From positions 2,728,001 through 2,792,000 of the forward strand of contig JAWZSP010000006.1 in assembly GCA_034401135.1 (NCBI GenBank): a stretch of DNA of 64,000 nucleotides, read 5' to 3'. Source of the DNA: Volutella citrinella. Taxonomy: Eukaryota; Ascomycota; Sordariomycetes; Hypocreales; Nectriaceae. Under the pieces are notes generated by a model, which saw only the letters and a program-made list of their open reading frames with translations, was not told the DNA's origin and ran no database searches. The position numbers and the translations under genes are program-made. Below are positions 34,349 to 45,271 of this stretch, piece by piece (the first letter of the stretch is position 1; the number at the start of each line of letters is the position of its first letter).

Positions 34349-35680
34349 TTATAACCTAAAATCTGCCCCCGTCGTGTTTCTGACCCATCCTGTCAATGCT
34401 GTTGCCCGGACATCATTCTTGACCGTCTTCCTGTTGTACAGCACTGGACTATCCTTGACCTCTTGGTACGTGCCACACAAGAGATGATCATACAGGCCAT
34501 CATCTGCCAGGAGCCTCAATAGATGTTTCGATGCCTGCCACATCCGTCGCCTGCATGTCTGACTGGCCCCCTCCTTCTGAAAGGGTTTCCGGCCTTGAAG
34601 GACACCTCCAAGGATGGTCTCCTCAACACCAGACGAGGACCAAGCTGCGGCAAGATTGCTGGCCACGATTCTATCTGAACGGGCCTGTGCTGACCTTTTT
34701 GAGTATTCAAACTCCAGCTCGGTCGTCTCAGCTCGAAATTCTGTAAACGAATAACCGCCCGGCCACGTCTTTCCGGCTACGGCCGCCATCCGGCCATGTG
34801 CTGAAAATGCCCGTCGGCAGCCTGTCTCCGAATACTGAGACTTGGGTAAGACAATGGTATGGATATATGCATTTCCCGGGTGTATAAAAAGAGCCGTCAC
34901 AGAGGACAAGAGGGAAGTGCACTCTTTAAGGGCAATCTTGTCGGAGCATGACTTAGATAGAGTTGGGGGCGCATCGCCCCGAGCAGGCTTGCGGCGCACA
35001 ATTCCAAGTTGCGAAAAGTAGGCTCGTCCTGGCAGAGTTGATTGGGTCTCCATGGCGGCAGCTTCGGTGATTGGATCTGGCGTCTTCCACGGCGAGGCAT
35101 CATCTTGAGCCGCCATGGTGAGCTCCATGCTAGCATCGCCGCCTTTAGATGGTTAGAAGCCATCTTTTGTTTGGAGGCGGCCTGGATTGGACTTACATGG
35201 CGCTTCGGAACAATACATGTGAAGCTTCACATCAGCGTGGATCTGAAACGGCTTGGTGATTGCTCGTTTCTCTTCTGCATCAGAAACCGTACTCCTCTGT
35301 ACAATGATGGAATCTGAAGACGGATCATGGTCGAGCTTGCAACACTCATCCAAGAGGAAGCGGTTGAAGGTACGAATGGCTAGGATCTCGGCATGCCAGT
35401 CATGGATGCCAACGCCATTGGACGTGCTCAGCCTGGATGCTGGTAGGCATTTCATGCCAGTTCTACAATACTTAGAGACCACCTCAGAATATTGCCCAAG
35501 ATAAAAAGGATCTTACGCCAGCGCCACACAAGTCAATATTCCGTCTCTCTCTGCCACGATGCCGCTCAAGGGCACCGACTCCTGAAGCCCATTGTCGCGT
35601 ACCCGAGGCTTGCGTTTGGAGGGGAGCTTATTGAACTGCTGCAAGACAGCATGGGCTATGAGGTCAGGGCTAGAAGTCAT
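34349..35680 (-). CDS. tad1: tRNA-specific adenosine deaminase Tad1
   Basis: Three exons on the minus strand (35680-35517, 35462-35197, 35142-34349) encode 407 residues. Tad1 converts A37 to inosine next to the anticodon of eukaryotic tRNA-Ala. The zinc/catalytic signature is complete: HAE in DWHAEILAIRTFNRFLL supplies the zinc histidine and proton-shuttle glutamate. CSEAPCGDASMEL (spanning intron 2) and CSDKIALKE give the zinc cysteines, in the order expected of the ADAR/ADAT1 deaminase domain. The N-terminus MTSSPDLIAHAVLQQFNKLP and LSGIVAERDGILTCVALATG fit the family start. It shares a 317-bp divergent promoter with eL24. Confidence 0.92.
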
Positions 35681-35997
35681 TTAGCCATGGGATACCTTGA
35701 ATGAATTCAGCCAGCAAAAGTCAAGGCAAGAGCAGGCGACTTGCCTTCCGCATGCTTGAGTGGGGCTGTTGATTGGCCACACGGGGTGGAGCCAACGAGG
35801 GTGGAAGGCGCGACCCACGTGACGCACTTGCCGCACACTGTGACTGTGCGTCGTACCTGCCCTAGGCGCTGTCACGTGGCACCCACTGAAGGAGGAATTC
35901 ACGAAATTGGCAGTCGCCTGCCCAACTTTCTGACATCGCCAAATCCACGGTCCACCACACAGACTTGTCGCCCTAACCGCACACCAGCGACGACAAG
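35681..35997. promoter_or_regulatory. Bidirectional promoter of tad1 and eL24
   Basis: 317 bp separate the divergent start codons. Two CACGTG E-boxes (35816-35821 and 35873-35878) lie 57 bp apart. Their flanks, CCACGTGAC and GTCACGTGG, are mirror images that both fit the Cbf1-type GTCACGTG consensus. An ATTGG (inverted CCAAT) occurs at ~35772. Cbf1-like factors are known regulators of ribosomal-protein genes in several ascomycetes; their action here is inferred. Confidence 0.55.
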
Positions 35998-36806
35998 ATG
36001 CGAACCTACGAAGACTCCTTCTCCGGCGCGAGAATCTACCCTGGAAAGGTGCGCTGCAATCCCGTTCCCTCGTCGTGCGACCCGGCCGCCGTCGCCGCCC
36101 ATCCGAAGAAGAAAAGTTGGAGGTTCCGCGGCCTGGGATACACGACGGCATTGGGGGACCATACGGTTTTGTGATGATGAAGATGAGGGCTAACCTGTCG
36201 CTTTTGAATTTTAGGGTAAGCTCTACGTCCGCGGTGACAGCAAGATCTTCCGATTCCAGAACGGCAAGTCGGAGTCTCTGTTCCTGCAGCGAAAGAACCC
36301 CCGCCGCATCGCCTGGACCGTCCTTTACCGCCGACAGCACCGCAAGGGTATCTCTGAGGTACGATTATACCACCGTGGCAGTCGCTGCTGCGCTCGAGGG
36401 GATTGGAGGTCAAGACGATGAGGGCCGGACATCTGTGTCTCTCGCCTCTCGTCTTGCCCCGCCCCGCAGCCAGCAGCCTGCGAAACCACGCACATAGGAG
36501 CAGGACTGACAAGCCAAACAGGAGGTCGCCAAGAAGCGCACTCGCCGCACCGTCAAGGCCCAGCGTGCCATCGTCGGTGCCTCCCTCGACGTGATCAAGG
36601 AAAAGCGCAACATCCGACCCGAGGCCCGCTCCGCCGCCCGAGCCCAGGCCATCAAGGAGAGCAAGGAGAAGAAGAACGCCGCGGCTGCCGCCAAGAAGGC
36701 CGAGAAGGCCAAGCTCGCCGCCTCCGCCTCCAAGGGCCAGGTCCGACAAGTCAGCAAGCAGGGCGCCAAGGGTGCCCAGGCCAAGCCCAAGCCCACCAGC
36801 CGCTAA
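35998..36806 (+). CDS. rpl24: 60S ribosomal protein eL24
   Basis: Three exons (35998-36048, 36215-36358, 36522-36806) encode 159 residues. The start [20 protein letters not shown], the block [20 protein letters not shown] and [14 protein letters not shown] are characteristic of eL24. The fungal protein has lost most of the zinc-ribbon cysteines seen in archaeal relatives, as usual. The long Ala/Lys-rich C-terminal helix ([20 protein letters not shown]) reaches across to the small subunit and forms an intersubunit bridge. Introns are 166 and 163 nt. Codon use is highly biased (CTC, GCC, AAG). The upstream divergent promoter with E-boxes is described separately. Confidence 0.96.
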
Positions 36807-37567
36807 ATACAAAGGATGGGGGACCGTTGTGGTTGAGAAAATGGGAGAGTGGAGTCCGTGGTTCTTGTGTCTTTCTCCGGCCGGTTCTTCTACAATCTCG
36901 GGTGCATGGAATGCCATAGGGCGCATTGATAGTTGAGCAAAATGCTATATCGGTGCATTGGTCAATGAACCAAAATGTTCCCTTGTGTTGTGACGAATGT
37001 GGTTAGTTTTGGAAGACTATTATGGTCAACAGCAAGCCGCGTTGAGGCAACAGCCTAGAGTAACTGGTATTGGGAAAGTGTCATGTATCATACCAACAAG
37101 ATGAGTTTTATCTCTTGGTACGATTTGCCACGTCGCCGAACTACGCTCGAGCGACTTTGTTCACTTATTTGCTATCTTCACCATCACCTGTCCAATTCTT
37201 ATCACCTGGCTTTGGACTCTCGTCGCAGCCAATACATCGGGACCATGCCATGGTCACGTCACGAGTTCCAAACATGCGGACGTTGGCTCGAACGATGCTA
37301 CACTAAATGGGAAGAAGCCCTCGGCTGAACTCTCCGGCATTTCTTTTTCTGGTTTTGGAGGTGCTCTTTTGCGTCACATGGGCCTGATGTCTGAAGTCAA
37401 ATCCTTGCATTCAACTCCCATGCACAACGTCACTTGTGATATGAAGCCATTCTCATGCAGGCTGTGGGTCATGCAGATGACTTGCTTTGATGCATTGATT
37501 GAGTGTGGTTTCATTTCATGTCTATCGTTCTATATCATTTCTATGGCACAAAATACTTTTGTTTTGT
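36807..37567. other. Convergent 3' region, eL24 and peroxiredoxin
   Basis: 761 bp between convergent stop codons. No gene supported; frames of ~80 codons lack motifs. Confidence 0.45.
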
Positions 37568-38272
37568 TTACTGGCTGAGGTGGGCCAGGACGGCCTCGGC
37601 ACCGGTGGTGGCGTGGCTGGCGGGGTCCTCATCGACGGAGGAGTAGGTGACCTTGCCGTTGTCGAGGACAATGACGAAGCGGCCGGTGCGCTCGGCGAAG
37701 TTCCAGCCAATGCTGTTGCTGAACTTGGCGTCCTTGTCGGACATGAAGAGCTGTTGGTTGAAAGGTTAGAAACTCGTCATTTTGGCCATTGCACGCACTG
37801 CGCAAGTGGTGTTGAGGATTTACGTACAATGGAGTCGTCAGTCACGCCGTTGGCCTTGGCCCAGCCGGACATGACGAAGGCATCGTTGAAGGCAACGACG
37901 ATGACCAGGTCGACACCCTGGGCCTTGATCTCCTTGATGTGCTTGGTGTAGGAGGGAACGTGGGAGCCGGAGCAGAGAGGGGTGAAGGCACCGGGGATGG
38001 AGAGAAGGACGACCTTCTTGTTCTTGAACTCTGTTTGCGAAAAACCGTTAGCAGGCTGTCAATTGAACGCGAGAATACCCGTCTTGGGCTATTCAGGCCG
38101 CAGACGAGGCAATCGGGGTTGCTGGGGAGCTCAACTAACCCTGGCTGGCGGGGAAGGGGATGGGAGTGCCGCACTGAGAGAACTCGGCGATCTCGGCGGA
38201 AGGGGGGATGTAAGTGAAGAAGACACCCTCGGGGAAGGAGTCCCCAGCGTTGAGTCCAGGTCCGGTAACCAT
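37568..38272 (-). CDS. Peroxiredoxin, Prx5/PMP20 type
   Basis: Three exons on the minus strand (38272-38140, 38030-37828, 37750-37568) encode 172 residues. The peroxidatic cysteine lies in SIPGAFTPLCSGSHVPSY (PxxxTxxC), the active-site loop of the atypical 2-Cys AhpC/TSA group that reduces H2O2 and alkyl hydroperoxides. VDLVIVVAFNDAFVMSGWAK and DAKFSNSIGWNFAERTGRF fit the family. The C-terminus AVLAHLSQ is not a canonical peroxisomal SKL signal, so a cytosolic form is more likely than a peroxisomal one. No second cysteine at the usual resolving position is obvious, suggesting 1-Cys chemistry with glutathione or thioredoxin. Introns are 77 and 109 nt. Confidence 0.93.
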
Positions 38273-40680
38273 TTTTGCGGTGGTGAGAAGGTGTGAGGGT
38301 TGTTTTGGTGTTTGGGAAGATTTGTTTGTTGGAGGAAGAGTCAAGAGGCAGGAAGTGAGAGGAGGGTGAGGGGCAGCATCGAGGCTGATATGAGTTGCGG
38401 CAGGGGCGGGCGGAGCTCCTTCAGTTGCCGGGGCGGCTCATAATTCCGTGCCGCCACAGGCCGGCCCCAGCGCAGGCCAGCGGCATGGAATCGAAACGAG
38501 TCGCGCCTGCCACGAGCTCGGGGACCCAGCTGGAGCGGTAGGAGAAGGCGACGGAAGCCGTGAGTGAGCAAGCGAGGCTACGGTGGGGGGACGAGGGGCG
38601 AGCGAGGCGTCCCGAGACGTATCGTACACGCGCCGGGGTCCGCTAGAGTGGATCGGCCCTGTTTGTGCGGTGAGCGGCGCCGGGCGTTTGATAGGCGGGG
38701 GGCCACAGGGACAGCCCGGGACGGGAGCCACTGAGGGCCACGCAGGCAGACAGCCTTTGGAATCATTGCTTGCGAGCGATGAGGTTATCAGTGACATTGG
38801 GAATAATCAGTATGGATGGCGAAGTCTCGCCGCTGCGGCGGAGGCGACTGGGCTGGATGCCATGACAACAAGGTGCGCCGACCGGCGATTAGAGGATCCA
38901 TTGGGCGCATTTGTCAGCCTGGTAGCACAGAAATCCATTGTTGGGCGTGCCGGTTCAGGTGGTATGCTCATACGTGGACGATCAGATTAGATTATCAAAA
39001 GCCCGAGGCCATCGCGAAGGAGGGTGGAACAAGGGAGGGGGGTTGCTCAATGGAATCAGGCGGCTCGGGTCGCTCACATCCGGCTTCTCATCCGACCCGA
39101 GACTTGCAGCACGTCGTGGCTGCGTGGCTGCGCTCGAGCCGTGAATGGATGCACTGATGTCTGTTACAGCGAGCATCGCCGAGCAAAAACTACTTCACGC
39201 TGCTCACGGAGCTAGATCAAAAGGTCGGCGGATCTAACCAGGAATGGGAACTTTAGAGAGCCATGCTGCATGGACTTAGACAGGTCGTCCCAACAAATGA
39301 AGTGAAGCCCGGTCGCGGCAGGAGAGCCGCACTGGTGCCGCTACTTGATCTCGATCTCCGAATCGTGTTTTCCCGAGAGAACATGCCCATCCACATGTAA
39401 GCAAAGCATTGCTTTGGCAAGCACCGTGAAAAGAGTCGCCTCAGCGGTGGCCAACTAATTATCAGTAATAGCCTACAACGTGCTCTGTGACGGAAACCGA
39501 GGCGGCCGCAGATCGCCGACATGCTCATGCACTAAGTGGGGGGCCAGCCATTCATAACTTCACTCCGAAGGAGGGGCAATCCTGACTTGAGTGGCTAGCA
39601 CCAGATAGCGAAGGAGGCAAGGAATCGAATCAACACGTATCAAGGCGAGCTCGGCCGATAAGGAGCGCCGACCGACCCAAAGTTGCCCATCATAGCCTGC
39701 GGCATTCTCGCCGCATTGACGCCGCAAACACCCTCCAGCCGGCCACACAGCATCCCTCCCGGCCGGGCCCGCCAGAGAGACCGGAAGTAAAATCCCAGAT
39801 GGCAAATATTTCTGGTCCCTGCCCTCATGAATTTTCATGGGCGACTGGTCCCGATCTGGCAGCTTGCTAGCCTGGGAGAAAAAGTCCCGCTCCTCTGATT
39901 GGTCCAGCGGGCGTTTTTCTGCCAAAACGGGCCCTTTGGAATCAACGCCTCCACCGCCGCTTTTTTGGAATCACCTCGTCTGCTTACTCAGTCGCCGAAT
40001 GGCATCAGATGGCCACAAATGACGTCGAAACAGGGACCCGCAACCCGTCTCTGGCTGTTCAACGTGTCTCCAACTTCCACGACGCGTTCCGATGCGACTT
40101 TCACGCTTATGGAGGGTTAGCTGGCGACCCACTCTTCCAATTGGCCTGGCTGAGACGCCGTCTTCAACAAGAGGCTCTTCGCGTCTCGCTGGCATGAATG
40201 TATTTGAAGATAATCTATCCTGGATCCTTTTTCTCTCTCTAGTTGAGTTTAATCCTAATCGTAGCAGGTTCGTGGTTTTGAGACGACAGAGTAGACACCC
40301 GTCCTATGGTAATCGTAATTTTTGAGTTGCAGGGTTTTCATGATCCACTCCCAACTGTCTTGCCCCCATTGAGGAGACTAGTTGGACTTCACTTGTAAAT
40401 TGAGTACGAGTACAATCGACATAAAAGAATAACGTAAATTGGCCAGGACTGACAAATCTGCCTGTGATGGAAACCCAAGCATGTACGATATCTGCACACA
40501 CAGGAGCGCCAGACTCCGATGGTAGCCAAGGAGCAGATCGTGTGTTCTCAAACGGCTCGGAATGGTATAGGGTGAGCGGCAGACGATGGAAGAATCATAG
40601 CAGATGCAGGATATCACTTGGATTGGTAACTACTGGCCTCTGCTGCTCTGGATATAACCTCAAATCCCACCACTCCTGAT
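38273..40680. other. Sparse intergenic region
   Basis: About 2.4 kb between the peroxiredoxin start and the first 5S gene. The proximal part is probably its promoter. Open frames up to 135 codons are present without motifs, and I see no gene. Confidence 0.4.
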
Positions 40681-40799
40681 ACATACGACCATAGCTCCTA
40701 GAAAGCACGGGATCCCGTCCGCTCTCCCATAGTTAAGCTAGGAAGCGGCGAACTAGTACTCGAGTCGGTGACGATCGGGGAATCCTCGCTGTTGTATGT
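40681..40799 (+). rRNA. 5S ribosomal RNA, variant A
   Basis: 119 bp starting ACATACGACC and ending TTGTATGT, which pair as helix I. The internal control region GGTGACGATCGGGGAATCC is preserved, and a T6 terminator follows at once. Compared with the second copy, several paired positions differ but stay complementary: helix II GCTCCTAG/CTAGGAAGC, helix IV CTCGA/TCGGG, helix V GCGA/TCGC. Base-pairing has therefore been maintained. Dispersed single 5S genes are normal in Sordariomycetes. Confidence 0.88.
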
Positions 40800-40874
40800 T
40801 TTTTGCCAGTGTTGCTACTTTTGTCTCCACCTCCACTATCATCCTCATGGATCGTCGTACCGCCAACGACCACC

Positions 40875-40993
40875 ACATACGACCATACCTACTAGAGAAC
40901 ACGGGATCCCGTCCGCTCTCCCATAGTTAAGCTGGTAAGGGGCGGACTAGTACTCGGGTCGGTGACGACCGGGGAATCCCCGCTGTTGTATGT
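40875..40993 (+). rRNA. 5S ribosomal RNA, variant B
   Basis: 119 bp, same orientation as the copy 194 bp upstream, with helix I ACATACGAC/GTTGTATGT and control region GGTGACGACCGGGGAATCCC. Helix II is CCTACTAG/CTGGTAAGG, helix IV CTCGG/CCGGG and helix V GCGG/CCGC. A T5 run follows. This copy looks closest to a standard fungal 5S gene. Confidence 0.9.
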
Positions 40994-41480
40994 TTTTGGC
41001 TCCTGGGCCATTCTTTTTGTTTTGCATCTGCTTGATGTCGTGGTAAACGGCGCTGATGGGAGTCAGACTCAAGCTGATATACCCTGGTGCTGGAAATGGC
41101 GTTGCTAGTGCTAAGAAAGTCTTTTAGATGTAGAAAAAGGTGGGGTGGGCTATAGGCGAGTCATTCATGCCGGAGGTCGTGGACTGGAATCTGGGCTGGA
41201 TTTCGAGTTGAGAAAACCCCTTTCCAACAGAACTGGAGCAGCAGCGTGAACCCAGTATGTTGAAACCTTGTAAATTTCTCCGATACTTACAGGGCCGTGA
41301 CATATTTGAACACTTTAAAATGCCGTTCCATGTGGCATTGAGAAGGCCGAGGATGGCATCGTAGAGCCCCATGTCATCATCTGGATTGTCAGAGTGACTG
41401 TTCAACGCCTGCCTAAAATACTGCAGGTCTACAGAGGCTAGCGAAGCAGCAGGTCCCCAGTCCCATCCCCGTCGTCTTAG
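40994..41480. other. Region with weak coding relics
   Basis: A 94-codon minus-strand frame (41124-41405) has protein-like composition (DDDMGLYDAILGLLNATWNG), but no start context or partner exon was found. Possibly a decayed gene. Confidence 0.3.
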
Positions 41481-41642
41481 GAGTTCGAAAAGCCAGAAAA
41501 GCAGTACGGAGGTGAGGACGATTTTCCCGTTGTCGAGGACTGTCCCGGAACTGTTGATAATTTGTCAGTGTGGGATGATTTGGATACAAGAATACAGAAC
41601 GCCGTCATGAAGAATATCGTAGATGCCTTGGAGCAGATTTAG
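41481..41642 (+). pseudogene. Orphan 3' exon-like ORF
   Basis: A 53-codon frame begins directly after CGTCTTAG, a good acceptor, and ends in TAG. It has natural acidic protein composition (EFEKPEKQYGGEDDFP, VWDDLDTRIQNAVMKNIVDA). No matching upstream exon could be identified, so it may be the end of a degenerate or unresolved gene. Family unknown. Confidence 0.35.
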
Positions 41643-42221
41643 GGAACTTCATGGGACCAGTTGAGCCTGGTATTGGAGTCTGTAGACGTGAAACCCTCCA
41701 CCTCCAATGGCGATTGGGCCGGTATGAGTCGTGTCGCACCAAAGTGCCGCTTTCTCGGGACTGGATTTAGCAAGAATTTGGTACTCTTTATCGGAGCATG
41801 GGAAAGAAAGGCGGCCAGGGTGAGGGATCGGTATTTGGCATCCTGGACCTCGAAGGGACTGTTTCACTCACTTCAGTTCTTGCAGAATTCGACGACATCA
41901 GCTTCACCGGAGGGACCTCGATTGGCTTCGGAAGCCCCGCGTGCTGTTTCATCAATTGATACTGGCGTTTACCTGGACAACCTCCGTATTCGTCTGACTG
42001 ACTCTGACCTCGGGTTGACTGCCATCGAGGGCTGGCAAGGTGCTTCGTTGTGCCCTCTGCGGCAGAGGTGGCCTTGATGGGTATTCTCATCAGAGACTGC
42101 TGCTCTGTTCGTTTCACTCGATGCTCAAAAGAAAGATGGCGCATTGTAAGAGTTCATTGGTCTCGAATCAGGCCCTCGCCCCTTCTCTGTTGGTTCGTTA
42201 GCAAGCTCGTATTGCAAGTCG

Positions 42222-43493
42222 ATGGAGCCGACAATTTCAGCGCCCGTGAGAAAATATCCCGTCCTATCATGGAATTACAATTATCTATTGGTGACTCATC
42301 ATAAAACGGTCGCATTCAACAGCCGCAGGAGATTAGAGTTGCGGTACCTTCCACCTAATCTTTTGGACAGTCGATTACCAGCTGTTCGCCAACTGGTCAC
42401 CAGCTGGCAAGCAACGTGGACGAGGATTTGCCTATTCATGGGTGTCAATATGAGAAGATTAGTTGGCTGCAAGAAAAACAACAACCCAGCTTCATCACAA
42501 TATTTAATTCAACCAATCCATTCATCACCAACCCCCCCTCACCAACCCCCCTTTCACGCCAGACATGAAGAAACAGCCATTCACCGTCCCCGGAGTACAC
42601 ACGAGTTCCCGTCGAAAGATATAGAACTATGGGAAAACTTTAAGGTTCACTAGGGTTGGGGGGGCAAATGCCACCTCTCATACAAGGGCTACGAGCGTGC
42701 GCTTGAACTATACGGGAATGAAAACGCAATCCGGGAGGATGAAGAGTGCGAAGAGCTCATACAATGGATGAACGCCAATTCATACCACTTGATCAAACAT
42801 CGAAAGAGATCTCTGAGAGGCGGATACAACTGGAGAGATGGCTACATTGACCGTGAGCGGTGGGTGTACTATCCCGACCCCAACCATCGCCCTGGGCGAA
42901 CAACATCAAGCAAGACGCTCCAACCCATGACGGGCAACCCAGCATCGCCACCATCACAAAAGGTTGGCAGCAGCAGCGACGACAGCAGGAGCTACATCGA
43001 TGAAAGCTCTGAGAACTCGACCGACCTTGAGGACAGCTCTGAAGCCTCGACCGACCTCGACATCCACATTGTGAACCGGGACAAAAGGATAGGCGTGCGA
43101 GGCAAGAGAGCACAGAGAAGTATCGCGCCGACACCCAGAATCTCTCGAAACGACCCGAGCCAGTCGGCGAAGAAAAAGGATCAAGTTCAACACACAATTG
43201 AGAGCCCTCTGGCGCAGCAGCTAGGGCTCCCGCGGTTGGATGAGAGCAACATCCCTGGGACCGTCACTGGCTTGTCGGAAAACCACGTGGCCGCAGTTGA
43301 CCTCCTCACCGCCATCGTCGAGGATGGCCTGAACGACGAGCTCGGTGAACAGATCAAGATGTTTCTCAAAGAAGTCGATGGGGCCCGAGGCGCCCAACGG
43401 ACCATGCGCTTCTTCTACCGGACACACCAGGTTGTGTCTAAGCAGAAGCGTCGCCGGATCGGTGGCTCCATCGGCACTCTCGGTTCAGAATGA
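42222..43493 (+). pseudogene. Unrecognised ORF interrupted by one TAG
   Basis: One reading frame is open from before 42222 to 43493 except for a TAG at 42651-42653. The part before it ends ELWENFKVH and the part after it continues GGKCHLSYKGYERALELYG without a shift, so the reading looks continuous through the stop. The downstream part, if started at the ATG at 42768, gives 241 residues: a basic/aromatic N-terminus (GGYNWRDGYIDRERWVYYPD), a Ser/Asp-rich middle and a helical C-terminus (DLLTAIVEDGLNDELGEQIK). A short intron with a poor donor (GTTCAC at 42645, acceptor ending 42690) could bypass the stop in phase. Family not recognised. Confidence 0.4.
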
Positions 43494-44144
43494 GGACGCT
43501 GCCGTTGAGCTTGGCTGTGGCATTAGAATGAGCAGCATCAAGCGGGGGAGAAGGGTCGGTTTGGGGTTCATTCGGACTAGTTTAGTCTGACGATGATGAT
43601 GAGGAGGCAGTTTGCGTGGAGGTGGTAGCCGCGACCTGGCCCAGCTGCTGTTACAACCTGCCTTTCTAAGCTGTGGCCCGCTCCTAGCCGTGCCTGCATT
43701 TACAAGAGTTGGCCCTTTGATAAGGTAGCAATCCCTAGCGGCCGCTAAAGGATCACCCTGCCTTTGCTACCTAGCAAGTTATGGCTTAGTTGGTTCAAAA
43801 TGTTGACGAAGGATTGACAACCCGTTTACGCGCCGCCCGGTGGGAGCGAATAGCCCCCAACCACTATTAAAGTCAATGAATGCAAGGTCTTAGTGTTGCT
43901 AAATATGGCATTAGAATCCGCACCCGCCCGCTGAATTAACTATCACATCCATCGTCGACTGGTTGCCCCAAGTGTAGGAAAGCCACTGGCAAGACCCTGA
44001 ATTTATCGTGTTAGTTTTTCCAAGCATTGCCGCACACATAGTAAGATCTGCGCTCCCCGCTCTGTCTACTTTATATTCTGCACCAGCAAGCCACACCAGG
44101 CCAACTTATAAGCAGTCTCTTAGCTCTCTTAACCATAACGCATC
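43494..44144. other. Intergenic region upstream of secreted ORF
   Basis: No gene seen. A TTATAAG element at 44106-44112 sits 32 bp before the ATG at 44145, a possible but unusually close TATA box. Confidence 0.35.
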
Positions 44145-44821
44145 ATGCTCTTGATCAAGGCTGCCGCCCTGGCGAGCACCCTGCTGGGCGGCTTCGCACA
44201 AGCAAGTCCCCAGGATGCCCCCCCCAATGGATCAAACGCAATCCAACTTTGCGCCCCAGAAAACACTGCAAACGCACCGTCGGTCCATACAACGGCCTGT
44301 ACCACGACGGCCAGGGAACCAAGTCTCCTGTGAACGGCAACCTCGATTCGGGACAGAATTGCCACGACGAACACTTTGTTGTCGAGTCCTGGGCCTCGAA
44401 AACAGCTATGGAAGACCTCGGTGATGTCAAATGCTATGTCATGTCACCCTGCCGCTCCCCGGACAACACTCTGAAGAAGTGCGGTGGTAATCTGCCTCCG
44501 CACGTTCTGGCTGGCGGAAATTCCATGGCAGACTATGAAGCCTATACGGCGCTGATAAAGACCACCCCCGGCGTCGATGGCTTCGAGGTCAACACCACCC
44601 CAAAGCAGGACTGGTGTACTAACCCGGAGCATGGTGGTTGTAAATGGACAAGTCACACTAGGTGCTGGAAGCCAAAGGCTGCCAACTGGAACCTTTGGTG
44701 GAGGGGATACACTCGCCGCGTTTGTTCCGACATTACTACGTGCATGATTGACTGGGAGATGTGGCGCCCGTCTAAGAAATGGGACTACGAATGCGATACC
44801 AAATGTCCCGGCGAGAAATAG
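44145..44821 (+). pseudogene. Cysteine-rich secreted protein ORF, frame-broken
   Basis: The ATG at 44145 opens a good signal peptide (MLLIKAAALASTLLGGFAQA). That frame stops at 44333. A second frame, open across the same region from about 44215 to 44821, holds ~190 residues with at least ten cysteines and many tryptophans (for example DWCTNPEHGGCKWTSHTRCW). The switch falls at a run of eight C (44217-44224), a typical slippage or sequencing-error site. No in-phase GT-AG intron links the two frames. Small, cysteine-rich and secreted fits an effector-like protein; no family is recognised. If the C8 run is an assembly error, the gene is intact. Confidence 0.5.
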
Positions 44822-45271
44822 TCGGACACTTAATGCGGCTATCTAAAGGGCCGTGGTTTCGTTGTCTGTACCAAGGACCATCTATCTAGAGTACTATGTA
44901 ATAGGTAGGGCGGGCATTTGGTTGGCTGTACTATCAGAATCAATCTTATCGGAGGGGGGATCGTTTGCTTCAGAGTTCATTTGGACCAAACCAGTCTGAC
45001 AAATGTGAGGAGGCACGTCGTTGCAAGGTCTGGCGGCAGTCGTGACTTGATCTAGCTAGCTGGCTAAGGGGGGGATCGATTGACAGCATAATAGAAAACT
45101 AGATAAAATGGCACTCCAGTGGCTTTCCAAGAGCTTTACTCATAACAGTACTTCGTTTGGCAACTTGAATGTCCAGCTGCCTGATCATCACTGGGGGCTA
45201 GTGCATACCGAGTGTAATGTTATGGGCTTCGGGGTATATCAGTTGAATTACGGAGCTTCCGCCTCACATCT
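44822..45271. other. Intergenic region
   Basis: 450 bp between the secreted ORF and the tRNA gene. Nothing recognised. Confidence 0.4.

Noticed and set aside
36036..36926. 296-codon minus-strand ORF with Gly/Leu runs
   Set aside because: Shadow of the eL24 coding strand; its repeats mirror the Ala/Lys-rich helix.
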